NCBI GenBank assembly: GCA_019638115.1
Contig: JAHBUK010000008.1
Coordinates: 1 to 64,000 of the forward strand
Direction: 5' to 3'
Length of the DNA stretch: 64,000 nt
DNA from: Flavobacteriales bacterium
Lineage (GTDB): Bacteria; Bacteroidota; Bacteroidia; Flavobacteriales_F; PHOS-HE28
This document shows, piece after piece, positions 44,111 to 53,519 of the stretch. The stretch's first letter is position 1, and every line of letters begins with the position of its first letter. The notes beneath the pieces are model-generated. The model saw nothing but the letters and a program-made list of their open reading frames with translations, did no database searches and was not told the DNA's origin. The position numbers and the translations under genes are program-made.

Positions 44111-46234
44111 TTAATCGCGCACGAAACGGGCGTGGCCCAAGGGTGTGCCGCGTTCATCCACCAAGCTTATGGTGTACACTCCGGCATCCAAGCGGTGCAG
44201 CGCCACGGGAACGCGCGTGCCTTGCTCCCCAATGGCTGGGCGCTGTTCACTTACCAGCCTGCCAGCAGCATCGGTAATGCGTACGGTGGGGGTGTTCTCC
44301 AAGGGCGTGTTCAGCAGCACTTCCAACTGTTCGTGGGCCGGGTTGGGCAGCACGTGCAGGGCAACACCGCCGGGTTTGAAGACGGCGTGCACGGTGTTGG
44401 AATGCTGGCTGTCGCCGTTGTTGTCCACTTGGCGCAGGCGGTAGTAGTTGATGCCCTGGTTCGGGCGGGCATCGGTAAAGCGGTAGGCGGTGGTCTGCTG
44501 ACTGTTGCCCGCGGCCGGCAGGTAGCCGATGGTCTCGAAGTCATCGGGGCCGCTTGCGCGTTCCACCAGGAAGTGGTCGCTGTTCTGCTCGCTCGCCGTG
44601 GCCCAACGCAATTCCACCGCATCACTTAGCGGCATGGCTTCCAGGCCAAGCAGAGCGACCGGCAGCACCGTGCAATCCAGCGAAGCAGTACTGCCGGGGT
44701 TGAAGTTGAGGTTGAAGGCCAGACCGCTTTGGCTCCAGTTGCTGATGTACATGAGGTAGACCTGCCCTTCCACCACATCGAGGTAACGCACCCACTTATC
44801 CCCCCCGGCACCCTCGGTAAGGTCCGCGGCGCCGAAGCTCAGGCCGGTATCGCCGCTGGGGGCTGCATAACTGCATCGCAGTGGGGCACCCAGTGGCGGG
44901 CAAATGGTGGCCGTGGTGCTGCCTTCGGGGTAAGGCCCCCAAATGGCGAAGTCGTAATCATCGGCCGGGTTTGCCGGGCTTATGGTAAAGGCCAGGGTAC
45001 CCGTTGTGGAGGGCGAGAAGTTGTACCAAGTGCCTTGGCGTTCCAAATTGCTGAGGCAGCCGGCCGAGGTAAGGTTGAGGTCCGCAACGTTGCCGGTGTT
45101 GTTGGTGTTGTTCACGATGCTCTGGTTGCTGCAGAGCGTCATGCCACCCACGCAGTCCTCCACCGGCGCTGCCGGGGTAATGCAGTCCACCACGCCGGTG
45201 TACACGATACCGGCGGATGGGGGAGTTCCGGAGTTGTACAGCATGCCGCCGCCCGACATGGTAAGGGTAAAGCTGTTCTCACCCTGCCAAGGCCCGGAGT
45301 TGTTGTAGGTGATGACCACCACGTTGCCGATGTCGACCCCGAAGACCACCTGGTTGAAGAATCCGGCAACGGTGTAGTACTGGTACGGACCACCGTTGAT
45401 GCTGACCCCCACGTTGGAGGAGCCCCAGCCATCACCGTAGCTGTCTTGAAGTGTGAGGGTATAGATACAATCGCCGGCCGGTGGTGGTGGTGGTGTGATG
45501 CAGTTCACCGTAGCGGTCCAGCCTGGGTAGTTGACCGAGCCATCGGAGGTGAATGCGAGTGTGATGCAGCCGCTGGGGTGTGTGCTGGTAAATGGCCCCG
45601 GTATGCCGCCACCACTGTAGGTGCCCATGGATGGGGCGCCCGTGTTGGGCCCGTTGTACACGGTGAGGAAGTCGTAGTTGGCTTCGGTGGAGAACGCGGA
45701 GAAGTTGAGGTTCACCACCTCGCCGGCAACGGTGGGGCAGTACGTGGTGGTCCAGTTGGCATTGTTCGGGTAGTTACCGGCCGCGCCTCCGGGGTCGTAG
45801 ACCGTGGTGCCGCACACCGGTGGTGGAGGTGGCAAAGGCACGCAGGCGATGGTGGCCACCCATCCGGCGGCCGTAACGGTCAGGTCCGAGGTGAACCAAA
45901 GGGTAAGGCAGCCACTGGGGTCGGTGCTGGTGAAGGTGCCCGGATTGGTGGTACCGCTGAAGATGCCGAGCTGTGCCGAGCCGTTGGTGGTACCGTTGTG
46001 TATGGAAAGGAAGTCGTAACCGGCTTCGGTGGCGAAACTGGAGAAGGTGATGGAAACGGCTTGCCCGGCCACCGGAGGGCAGTAGGTGACCGTGTAGTTC
46101 TGGAGGTTGCCATAGTTGCCGCCGGCGCCCCCCGTATCGTATACGGTGGAGCCGCAGACCTGCGCTTGTGCCGAGGTTGCCAGCAGCACGACCGCAGGCA
46201 CCAGGAACGCGGGCTTCAAGAGGCGCTTATTCAT
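44111..46234 (-). CDS. Large T9SS type A surface protein C with two CUB-like domains (module C partner)
   Basis: The ATG at 46234 overlaps the end of the small protein C gene by 8 bp and gives 707 residues with a signal peptide (MNKRLLKPAFLVPAVVLLATSAQAQ). Two CUB-like domains (about 27-135 and 140-245) each run CGxTVYDxGGxxGNY..YCP..AGxxVxxxFxxFxTExxYDFLxxxNG..PSGCLTLxFxSD. A DGDGW domain (CIYTLTLQDSYGDGWGSSNVGVSI), the core module (DCVGGMTLCSNQ, SAGCLSNLERQGTWYNF, DYDFAIWGPY, CPPLGAPLRCSYA), an FN3-like segment (RWATASEQNSDHFLVER) and a sorting domain (LHVLPNPAHEQLEVLL..ARFVRD) follow. Two CUB-like domains replace the NDxPC domains of A and B. Confidence 0.87.
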   Translation of the reverse strand: MNKRLLKPAFLVPAVVLLATSAQAQVCGSTVYDTGGAGGNYGNLQNYTVTYCPPVAGQAVSITFSSFATEAGYDFLSIHNGTTNGSAQLGIFSGTTNPGTFTSTDPSGCLTLWFTSDLTVTAAGWVATIACVPLPPPPPVCGTTVYDPGGAAGNYPNNANWTTTYCPTVAGEVVNLNFSAFSTEANYDFLTVYNGPNTGAPSMGTYSGGGIPGPFTSTHPSGCITLAFTSDGSVNYPGWTATVNCITPPPPPAGDCIYTLTLQDSYGDGWGSSNVGVSINGGPYQYYTVAGFFNQVVFGVDIGNVVVITYNNSGPWQGENSFTLTMSGGGMLYNSGTPPSAGIVYTGVVDCITPAAPVEDCVGGMTLCSNQSIVNNTNNTGNVADLNLTSAGCLSNLERQGTWYNFSPSTTGTLAFTISPANPADDYDFAIWGPYPEGSTTATICPPLGAPLRCSYAAPSGDTGLSFGAADLTEGAGGDKWVRYLDVVEGQVYLMYISNWSQSGLAFNLNFNPGSTASLDCTVLPVALLGLEAMPLSDAVELRWATASEQNSDHFLVERASGPDDFETIGYLPAAGNSQQTTAYRFTDARPNQGINYYRLRQVDNNGDSQHSNTVHAVFKPGGVALHVLPNPAHEQLEVLLNTPLENTPTVRITDAAGRLVSEQRPAIGEQGTRVPVALHRLDAGVYTISLVDERGTPLGHARFVRD

Positions 46235-46682
46235 GGTGCACAGGTGTTGCTTCGCGCAGCGAACGGATGTACTGCTCGTGTTCTTCGGGATGCTCGGCCG
46301 CCCACTGTTGCTTTTCGCTGGCAAGCTGTTCTTGCGAGAGTTGCTGGCCGGTGCCCATGGGGGGCAAGGCGTTGGTCGGAGTGTCGGCATGGCGTGGCTT
46401 GGCCGCACATTGCACACATACGAATTCCCCGGCACCATTCTGCGCCAGGCGCTGTATCAAAGCCTGGGAGGATACTTGTCCGTCCATCACCACCTTCATG
46501 CGGTCCGCTTGGAAGAAGACCTGCCCATCGGCATCGAAGGAGGCCACGGTGGCAAAAGCAAGCTTCAAATGGGTGACATCACTTCCGTCCGCCGTTCGCA
46601 GTTCGTGCGTTGCGGCACGTTGCGCCAAGGCCGCGGTGGGTATCAGGTATCCGATGAAGAGCAGGGTAAGGATCGCTTTCAT
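46227..46682 (-). CDS. Small secreted HMA/ferredoxin-fold-like protein C
   Basis: This 151-residue protein has a signal peptide (MKAILTLLFIGYLIPTAALAQ). The core (TADGSDVTHLKLAFATVASFDADGQVFFQAD plus MKVVMDGQVSSQALIQRLAQNGAGEFVCV) has the family's strand-helix pattern. Uniquely it ends the core with FVCVQCAA, a CxxC not in the usual HMA position. The C-terminus (LSQEQLASEKQQWAAEHPEEHEQYIRSL) keeps the W-x4-HP motif of the family, here in a charged helix. Its last codons overlap the start of large protein C, implying translational coupling. Confidence 0.75.
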   Translation of the reverse strand: MKAILTLLFIGYLIPTAALAQRAATHELRTADGSDVTHLKLAFATVASFDADGQVFFQADRMKVVMDGQVSSQALIQRLAQNGAGEFVCVQCAAKPRHADTPTNALPPMGTGQQLSQEQLASEKQQWAAEHPEEHEQYIRSLREATPVHHE

Positions 46683-46800
46683 GGGCCTTGTGTGTTTCTG
46701 GGAAGGTGAAGGACAACTACGCTACATGGTAGGATATGGGACTACAAGAGTGACGAATATAGCACGAGCAGGTTGCCTTGGGTACTACAGGGGCACAAAA

Positions 46801-46836
46801 GCGAACGCCCACCAGCATGAGCCGGTGGGCGTTCGC
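46801..46836 (-). terminator. Strong hairpin after large T9SS protein D
   Basis: GCGAACGCCCACC (46801-46813) pairs with GGTGGGCGTTCGC (46824-46836). On the minus strand it is followed by TTTTGTG. It lies 22 bases past the stop at 46858. Confidence 0.75.
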
Positions 46837-46857
46837 AAGAGCGTGATGAAGAAGGCG

Positions 46858-49800
46858 CTACTGTTTCAGGAAGCGGCCGTTGGCCAATGGGAAGCCACTG
46901 CCATCGTGAAGCGAGAGGAAGTAGGACCCGGCGTCGAGGTTCTGCACATCAAGGTGCAGGGTGCCGTCGCGGTACACTTGTGCTGCGGGCAATTGCATCA
47001 CTTGGCGTCCGCTGGCATCGAGCATCAGCACATGGCCCACTTCTCCCCAAGCGGCTTCGAGCATGACCTGCAAACGGTCGGTAGTGGGGTTGGGGAATAG
47101 CACGAGGTCGGAGGTGCTTCGGATGAATGCTGCAGTGGCCACTTCGGAGTGTGCCGTGGTACCATCAAGGTCCACCCGTTGCAGGCGGTAGTAGTTGAGG
47201 CCGATGATGGGTTGCTCATCCACGAAGTCGTAATTGATGCGCGTTTGTGACCACCCCGCGGCGGGCACCAAGCCGATGGGCTCGAAGTGTGTGCCGTCCG
47301 CGCTGCGTTCCACAATGAAATGGCTGCTGCCACTCTCGGTCTGCGAGGCCCAGGTCACATCCACGGTTCGTGTTCTGGCAGTGGCGCCGAACTCCACCAG
47401 TTCCACTGGGAGTACCACGCAATTGAGGATGCCTGGCGATGATAGGGTCCAGTCGAGGTTGAAATTCTGACCATCGGCTGTGAAGTTGTCCACGTAGAGC
47501 ACGTACATCTGGCCTATGTTGCTGGCAGTTATGGTAAGAGGTGCCACAAAGCCGTTCACGTTGGTCCCACTGGAAGCCTCACTGTTATCCGAGTTGCCTG
47601 CGGCCATACCCGTAAGCCAGGTACCTGCTGAAGGTGGATGGGCATACGTGCAGCGGATGGGTGCCCCGGATGGCGGACACGTAATGGTGTTCATCGGCCC
47701 CCAGATGGCGAAGTCATAATCTACCTGAGTGAAATTGCCGTTGGCATCCACAGGGGTGATCAGCATACCGATGGTGCCGGTCTCCTGGGGCGAGAAGGAA
47801 TACCAGGTGCCCTGACGCTCGTTGCTGTTGAGGCAGCCTCGGTTACTGCTGTTGAGGTCCTGGGTGCATCCCAACCAGTTGGTGGTGTTGCGGATCACCT
47901 GGTCGTTGCACACGGTGTTGTTACCCACGCAGTCCTCTTGGGGTATGGGGAAGATGTCGAAGCCACGCACGCACAGGTTGAAGCTCCCGCGTATCCCGTT
48001 ACGTCCCCATACCCTGAGGCGGTATGTGGCAAAAGGCGTGAGGGGGTTGCAGCGCCGGTCGATCTTGGGCATGTTTCCGCCCATGCCTGAGTCGTTGCAT
48101 TCCACCAAGGTGAGCGCGCCGCAGGTGCCGGAGTAGAGCTGCATCACGGCATTGTTCAAGGTTCCTGCGGAGGTCTCAATGATGACCACGCCACTGGCTG
48201 GCGCAGTGAAGTGGAACCAGACATCGTTCAATGTGGTGCTGTTGATGGTGCCTCCGCAATTCGGGTTCGGTGTTTCCGGTGAATAGGTGGCGAGGGCATT
48301 GGAGAAGTTCTGCATGAAGCAGTTCTCGGTGACCGGAAGCCCCGTGCTTTGAGTACAGCTATCGAATGGGGGGGTGGTGCGAATGCATACCCCGCCGAAC
48401 ATTCCTTGGCTGTTGTTGTGCTGTTGCACACGGAACATGTAGTTCTGACCGATGACGGTGGTGAAAACCAACTCGGCGTTAGTGCCTGCTGCGCCACTGT
48501 TCACACAACCGATCTGCGTAAGGCTGCCACAGGCTCCGGAAAAGACATGTACGATCGGACGGTGGCTAAGGTCCGGGTCGAAATTCAGCACAGTGGTAGT
48601 GCTGGTGGCGGTGAACCAGCCCCAAGCATCGTCATAGTTCCCTGAGGTGCAACCACCGGGGTTCATGGAGGGGGTGTATGCCGTGGGAAAGTCGAACGGT
48701 TGATAGGAACAGTCCGCTGTTACATTGAATTGGTTGTTGGCCGCGAAGGCGCAAACATCCGTGGTGTTGGGGTTCCAAATGCAGATGCCCCCGTTCATCT
48801 CGTTGCTGTTGCCGTGTTGCTGTATGCGGAAGAGGTAGTTCTGACCGATGACGGTGGTGAGCACCAATTCGGCGTTGGCACCAGTGGCGCCACCGTTATG
48901 GCAACCCACCTGCGTGAGCGAGCCGCACGTTCCGGTGAACACGTGCAGAATGGGACGCAGGGTAAGGTCGGGGTCATAGGTGATGACCGTGGTGGTGCTG
49001 GTGGCGGTGAACCAGCCCCAGGCATCGGAGTTGTTGCTGCTTGTGCACCCGCCGGGGTTCATGCTGGCGGTGTAGCTGGCCGGTTTCTGGAAGGGCCTGA
49101 AGGTGCAGGTGCTGGAGACCGGGAATTCGTTGCCGGGGGCCAATGCACAGGTGTTGGTACTGTTCAGGTTCCAGATGCAGATGCCGCCGTCCATGGCATC
49201 GTTGGTACCCTGTCGCTGCACGCGGAAGTAGTAGTTGGTGCCGGGCGTGGTAGCGATGTTCACCGAAGCGTTCACGCCGTTCGCTCCACCATCGTTGCAG
49301 GCCACCTGTGTAAGGCTGCCGCAGCTGCCTGTGAACACGTGCAGAATGGGGCGGTGACTGAGGTCGGGGTCGAAGGTCATCACCGTGCTGTAGCCCGTGG
49401 CCGTGAACCAACCCCATGCATCGTCGAAGTTGCCGCTGTTGCAGCCGCCGGGGTTCATGCTGGCGGTGTATTCAGTGGGCTTTTGGAATGATTGGAACGT
49501 GCATGCGTCGGTCACCTGGTATTCGTTCACGGCTGCCAGTGCACAGTTGTTCGTGGTCTGCGGCGACAGGATGCAGAGCGTGCCGTTCATAACCTCATTG
49601 GTGTTGTGCCGTTGGATGCGGATCATGTAATTGGTACCGATCACCGTAGTGAGCGTGAGCACGGCATTCGTTCCATTCGATCCGCCGTTCACGCAACCCA
49701 CCTGGGTAAGGCTTCCGCAGGCACCGGTGTACACATGCATGATCGGCCGGTGGTTATTGGCCGGGTCGAAGGTGATGGTGGTCAACGTGTTCACGGCAGT

Positions 49801-50034
49801 GAACCAGCCCCAGGCATCGTCGTAGTCGCCTGCCGAGCAACCGGTGGCGATCAGGTCGCGGGTGAAGGCGGTGGGCTTGTTGAAGGTCTGCCAGCTGCAG
49901 GTGTTGCCAACGCTCACGGCGTATTGGTTGCCCGCGTTGAAGCCGCAGTTGTTGGTGGCGGTCTGGGCTGCCAAATGGCCGATGTTCCCGATGGTGGCGA
50001 GCGCAAGGCCGAGTATGATCGCTTTCCAGTTCAT
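46858..50034 (-). CDS. Large T9SS type A surface protein D with four WGW repeats (module D partner)
   Basis: I start this at the ATG at 50034 (MNWKAIILGLALATIGNIGHLAAQ), giving 1058 residues; an upstream ATG at 50085 overlaps the small protein D stop as ATGA but would bury the signal. Four repeats of about 125-130 residues each contain CxFQxFxKPTxYTxSMNPGGCxxGxxDDAWGWFTA, HRPIxHVFTGxCGSLTQVxCxxGG and NYxxRxQxxxxNxxMxGxxCI. A further domain (NDVWFHFTAPASGVV), the core module (QEDCVGNNTVCND, SNRGCLNSNERQGTWYSF, DYDFAIWGPM, CPPSGAPIRCTYA), an FN3-like segment and a sorting domain (LVLFPNPTTDRLQVML..GRFLKQ) follow. It lacks the DGDGW domain. Confidence 0.87.
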   Translation of the reverse strand: MNWKAIILGLALATIGNIGHLAAQTATNNCGFNAGNQYAVSVGNTCSWQTFNKPTAFTRDLIATGCSAGDYDDAWGWFTAVNTLTTITFDPANNHRPIMHVYTGACGSLTQVGCVNGGSNGTNAVLTLTTVIGTNYMIRIQRHNTNEVMNGTLCILSPQTTNNCALAAVNEYQVTDACTFQSFQKPTEYTASMNPGGCNSGNFDDAWGWFTATGYSTVMTFDPDLSHRPILHVFTGSCGSLTQVACNDGGANGVNASVNIATTPGTNYYFRVQRQGTNDAMDGGICIWNLNSTNTCALAPGNEFPVSSTCTFRPFQKPASYTASMNPGGCTSSNNSDAWGWFTATSTTTVITYDPDLTLRPILHVFTGTCGSLTQVGCHNGGATGANAELVLTTVIGQNYLFRIQQHGNSNEMNGGICIWNPNTTDVCAFAANNQFNVTADCSYQPFDFPTAYTPSMNPGGCTSGNYDDAWGWFTATSTTTVLNFDPDLSHRPIVHVFSGACGSLTQIGCVNSGAAGTNAELVFTTVIGQNYMFRVQQHNNSQGMFGGVCIRTTPPFDSCTQSTGLPVTENCFMQNFSNALATYSPETPNPNCGGTINSTTLNDVWFHFTAPASGVVIIETSAGTLNNAVMQLYSGTCGALTLVECNDSGMGGNMPKIDRRCNPLTPFATYRLRVWGRNGIRGSFNLCVRGFDIFPIPQEDCVGNNTVCNDQVIRNTTNWLGCTQDLNSSNRGCLNSNERQGTWYSFSPQETGTIGMLITPVDANGNFTQVDYDFAIWGPMNTITCPPSGAPIRCTYAHPPSAGTWLTGMAAGNSDNSEASSGTNVNGFVAPLTITASNIGQMYVLYVDNFTADGQNFNLDWTLSSPGILNCVVLPVELVEFGATARTRTVDVTWASQTESGSSHFIVERSADGTHFEPIGLVPAAGWSQTRINYDFVDEQPIIGLNYYRLQRVDLDGTTAHSEVATAAFIRSTSDLVLFPNPTTDRLQVMLEAAWGEVGHVLMLDASGRQVMQLPAAQVYRDGTLHLDVQNLDAGSYFLSLHDGSGFPLANGRFLKQ

Positions 50035-50081
50035 GCTGTTCAGGTCTGGTCGATACTGGGATATGGGGATATGCATTGGGA

Positions 50082-50552
50082 TCATTCAGTAGCGGTGATA
50101 GGCATGGGGTGGGCCTGCATCCAGGTGGCCACGGCGGCTTGGAAATCCAGTTCGTCCTGAGCGGCATTGCCGGTATTGGTGAATTCCGGTACGGTCAGCT
50201 GGTCCGAGGTGGCCAGGTGGGTGCGCAGGTCGTGATCGGCCAATGCCAGGTGCAACAGCACGTAGCCGCTACCCTGGATCCAGCCTTGTAGATCAGAGAA
50301 GGAGACCCGTTCCGTGGTGCGGATGCCCAACACGTTGTGGTCGCGGTCGTGCGATACATCGCAACCGGGCAACTGTTGCATCACGGCCACGAAGAGCGGT
50401 TTGGGCGAAGGGCTGCTAACAGCGGGAGCCACACGGGCCACATACTGCAGCACTGGTGTTTGCTGGGCTTTCACGCCGGTGAATACCGCCAGCAGCAGGC
50501 CGAACAGCATCACCAAGGCAAGGCGCTTGGTAAGTACGATGGATGGGATCAT
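50082..50552 (-). CDS. Small secreted HMA/ferredoxin-fold-like protein D
   Basis: This 156-residue protein starts at the ATG at 50552 with a long hydrophobic signal (RLALVMLFGLLLAVFTGVKAQ). The core KPLFVAVMQQLPGCDVSHDRDHNVLGIRTTERVSFSDLQGWIQGSGYVLLHL follows the helix-strand-strand-helix-strand pattern. The C-terminus (GNAAQDELDFQAAVATWMQAHPMPI) carries the same D-x3-(Y/F)-x2-A-x3-W-x2-x-HP motif as B. It is the most diverged of the four. It precedes large protein D, with the stop at 50082 and the D signal peptide starting 48 bases later. Confidence 0.72.
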   Translation of the reverse strand: MIPSIVLTKRLALVMLFGLLLAVFTGVKAQQTPVLQYVARVAPAVSSPSPKPLFVAVMQQLPGCDVSHDRDHNVLGIRTTERVSFSDLQGWIQGSGYVLLHLALADHDLRTHLATSDQLTVPEFTNTGNAAQDELDFQAAVATWMQAHPMPITATE

Positions 50553-50709
50553 ATCGCAGGTCGGGACGGATCTTGGGCCGTCCGGGACCTTGCAACGGAA
50601 GTGGTCGACGGAAGGTTATCATCCGTCAGCCGGTATTGAATGCTTGTCGATGCTGGGCATCGGGCATGGCTACGCCCGAAGCACTCCAAGAATGTGCGCT
50701 TGGGCCTTA

Positions 50710-52242
50710 TCAGGGAAGCGGCACGAAGAGCGATGCGCCCGGGCCGATGGGCAGCTCGAACAGCACCCAGATGATGAGCAACACGCTCCAGCCCAGGAAG
50801 AAGACCACGCTGTAGGGCAGCATGGTGCTGATCACCGTACCGATGCCGGCCTTTTTGTCGTAGCGTGCTATGAAGGCCACGATGAGCGCGAAGTAGCTCA
50901 TCATGGGGCTGATGATGTTGGTTACGCTGTCGCCCACGCGGTAGGCCATCTGGGTGAACTCCGGGCTGTAGCCCAGCAGCATGAACATGGGGATGAACAC
51001 CGGTGCCATGATGGCCCACTTGGCGCTGGCACTGCCCATCACCAGGTTGATCAGGGCGCTCACGAGCACGAAGGCGAGCATCAGGGGAATGGGGCCGAGG
51101 TTGAGGGCTTTCAGGCCGGCAGCACCTTTGATGGCCATGATGAGCCCCAGGTTGGTCCAGTTGAAGTAGGCCACGAACTGGGCGGCGAAGAACACGAGCA
51201 CGATGTAGGAGCCGAGCGTTTCCATGCTCTTGCTCATGCCCTTCATCACGTCGTTGTCGCTCTTGAAGGTGCCTGCACCGATTCCGTAGGCGATGCCCGC
51301 GATGGCGGCGCTGACGAAGATGAGGGCCACGATGCCGCTCATGAAGGGGGAATGCAGCACCTCGAAGGTCTTGGGGTCGCGCAGGAAGCCTTGCTCGGGC
51401 AGCAGGCCCCAGAGCACCCAGCCGGTGAAGAGCAGCGCGGCGATGCCGGCGTAGAGCAGGCCCTTCTTCTCTTCCGGGGTGGCCTTGCGGATCACCTCGG
51501 GCTTCTCATCACCATTGTATGCTCCCAGGCGGGGCACCACGATCTTTTCAGTGACCCAGGTACCCAGGCCAGCGATGAGGAAGGTGCTGACGAACATGAA
51601 GTAGTAGTTGCAGGCCGGGTTCACGGCGTAGTCGGGGTCCAGGATGCGGGCGGCCTCCTGGCTGAGGCCCGCCAGCAAGGGATCGATGGTGCCCAGCAGC
51701 AGGTTGGCGCTGTAGCCGCCGGAAACGCCCGCGAAGGCGGCGGCGAGACCGGCCAGCGGGTGGCGTCCGGCGGCCAGGAAGATGACGGCCGCGAGGGGTA
51801 CCAGCAGCACGTAGCCCACTTCACTGGCCGTGTTGCTGATCACCCCGGCGAAGACGATCACGAAGGTGAGCAGCTTCTTGGGCGAGGCGAGCACCACGGC
51901 GCGCAGTGCGGCGGCGATCAGGCCGCTGCCCTCGGCGATGCCGATGCCCAGCAGGGCCACCAGCACGGTGCCCAGGGGAGCGAAGCCCGTGAAGTTGGTC
52001 ACCATCTTGGTGAGGATCATGTGCAGGCCCTCGGCGCTCACCAGGTTGAAGGGCGTGACCACCGCACCGGTGCCGGGGTGCGTAACGCTGAGGTCGAACT
52101 GGGCGGCCACCCAGCTGAGCAGCACCACCAGGGCGGCGAAGCCTGCGAAGAGCGTGGCGGGGTGGGGGAGCAGGTTGCCGGCACGCTCCACGAAGGAGAG
52201 GAAACGGTCCACGGCGGAGGTCTTCTTGGCGGCTTGTTCCAT
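50710..52242 (-). CDS. AbgT-family transporter
   Basis: The start at 52242 ([35 protein letters not shown]) gives 510 residues, the usual AbgT length. About 11-13 membrane segments are visible, with the family stretches [48 protein letters not shown] and [50 protein letters not shown]. Members import p-aminobenzoyl-glutamate or export sulfonamides. It sits between large protein E and small protein D on the same strand. A TTTCTTTG sequence 37 bases upstream is a possible -7 box. Any link to the surrounding modules is positional only. Confidence 0.93.
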   Translation of the reverse strand: MEQAAKKTSAVDRFLSFVERAGNLLPHPATLFAGFAALVVLLSWVAAQFDLSVTHPGTGAVVTPFNLVSAEGLHMILTKMVTNFTGFAPLGTVLVALLGIGIAEGSGLIAAALRAVVLASPKKLLTFVIVFAGVISNTASEVGYVLLVPLAAVIFLAAGRHPLAGLAAAFAGVSGGYSANLLLGTIDPLLAGLSQEAARILDPDYAVNPACNYYFMFVSTFLIAGLGTWVTEKIVVPRLGAYNGDEKPEVIRKATPEEKKGLLYAGIAALLFTGWVLWGLLPEQGFLRDPKTFEVLHSPFMSGIVALIFVSAAIAGIAYGIGAGTFKSDNDVMKGMSKSMETLGSYIVLVFFAAQFVAYFNWTNLGLIMAIKGAAGLKALNLGPIPLMLAFVLVSALINLVMGSASAKWAIMAPVFIPMFMLLGYSPEFTQMAYRVGDSVTNIISPMMSYFALIVAFIARYDKKAGIGTVISTMLPYSVVFFLGWSVLLIIWVLFELPIGPGASLFVPLP

Positions 52243-52298
52243 GGGAGTGCAGGGCGTGCCGAGCGGGTCGGCGCCGGGCAAAGAAAGCGGAAAAGCGC

Positions 52299-53447
52299 TC
52301 AGTGCTTCAGCAGACTTGTGCTGCCGACCGCCTGGCCTTGGGCATCGCGCAGGTGTACCACGTAGGCGCCGGCTTGCAAGCTGTGCAGGTCGAGTTCGGC
52401 ACTGCGGCTGCCTGTGGCCAGTGTGAGGGTCTGGTGCATCACGCGTCGGCCAGCGGCATCGTGCACGTGCACCTGATGGGTGCCTTGGGAGCCGTGCGGT
52501 AGTGTAAGCGTGCAGCGCTCGGTGGCCGGGTTGGGGTGAAGGGTGATCCTCTGGTTGGATGTTGGGTCGGCAATACCTGTTATCACACTGGGTTGGATGG
52601 TGAAGTTGAGCGGACCGTTGTCCTTGCGGCTTATGTAAAGCAAGTAATGGTCCCATTCATTCAAGAGGATGGGGCTCACCCAGCCATCACCATCCACATC
52701 CTGCTCTTCATCCGAGAAAGCAGCAAGACCGGTGCTACCAGTACCAGTTGCATAAGAGCATCGTATCGGAGGTCCGGATGGCGGGCAGCTCAGTTGTGCC
52801 ATTGGTCCCCAGATCGCGAGATCGTAGTCAGCGGGAAAGTCCGGGTCAGGTACTATGGCGAATGCATACAACGCGGTGATCGGTTCCAATTGGCTGGGAT
52901 CGAAAAGCACTGCCCAAACCCCGTTTTGTTCGCCTTGTTCGAGACAACCTTGGTTCGATGGTGACAGGTCGCTGCCGGATCCGGTGAACACAGGATGGTC
53001 CCAAGACAGGGTATGTTGGCTCAGTGCATCGAGATAGGTGGCTTGCCAACAATCTGTTTGAGGTACCGGCTCAGGTAGGCAGTTCGAAACATGGGCAAAA
53101 AGCAGGGCGTCCTCCAGCGGCAGGGTGGATTGATAGACCGGCTCATCGAATAGGACCAACTCGAACGCGATGTTCTCCACTTCCGATGCGTTCGATGTGA
53201 AATACAAAGCGAGGGTCTGGCCGACGTTCGCTGCGATCTGTACCTCTTCGAAAGAGCCTTGTTCGAGGGTGAATTCGGCCTCCTCCCATTCGCCGGTGTA
53301 ATTCGTGCCCACCGTCACATAACTCCCGCCCCAGCCGTTCCCATCCGCAGCGAACATGCGCAGGGTGTAGAAGCAGTGTTGCCCGTGCAAGACTTTAGCC
53401 GCGCTACAGAGCAGTACGAAGGCGAATGCGAAGCGGCGCTGTACCAT
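52299..53447 (-). CDS. Short T9SS type A paralogue E of the large surface proteins
   Basis: This 382-residue protein has a signal peptide ([23 protein letters not shown]). It starts directly with a DGDGW-like domain ([22 protein letters not shown], about 25-125). The core module follows ([81 protein letters not shown]), then a type A sorting domain ([22 protein letters not shown]). It lacks the NDxPC, CUB or WGW domains and the FN3-like segment of A-D and has no small partner gene, so it looks like a minimal or reduced family member. Confidence 0.82.
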   Translation of the reverse strand: MVQRRFAFAFVLLCSAAKVLHGQHCFYTLRMFAADGNGWGGSYVTVGTNYTGEWEEAEFTLEQGSFEEVQIAANVGQTLALYFTSNASEVENIAFELVLFDEPVYQSTLPLEDALLFAHVSNCLPEPVPQTDCWQATYLDALSQHTLSWDHPVFTGSGSDLSPSNQGCLEQGEQNGVWAVLFDPSQLEPITALYAFAIVPDPDFPADYDLAIWGPMAQLSCPPSGPPIRCSYATGTGSTGLAAFSDEEQDVDGDGWVSPILLNEWDHYLLYISRKDNGPLNFTIQPSVITGIADPTSNQRITLHPNPATERCTLTLPHGSQGTHQVHVHDAAGRRVMHQTLTLATGSRSAELDLHSLQAGAYVVHLRDAQGQAVGSTSLLKH

Positions 53448-53487
53448 GCATCGATGGACGCACCGCTGGGTGATCGGTTGCGCTGAA

Positions 53488-53495
53488 CGAATGTA
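53488..53495 (-). promoter_or_regulatory. Candidate -7 box TACATTCG for gene E
   Basis: It matches TAnnTTCG and lies 40 bases before the ATG at 53447. Confidence 0.35.
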
Positions 53496-53519
53496 AGCGC
53501 AAATTGGGCGGAAACTTTC

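Noticed and set aside
50710..50720. Idea that the AbgT transporter is part of the surface-protein system
   Set aside because: It is on the same strand between E and module D, but with spacers of 57 and 157 bases and a known transporter role; nothing in its sequence ties it to the modules.
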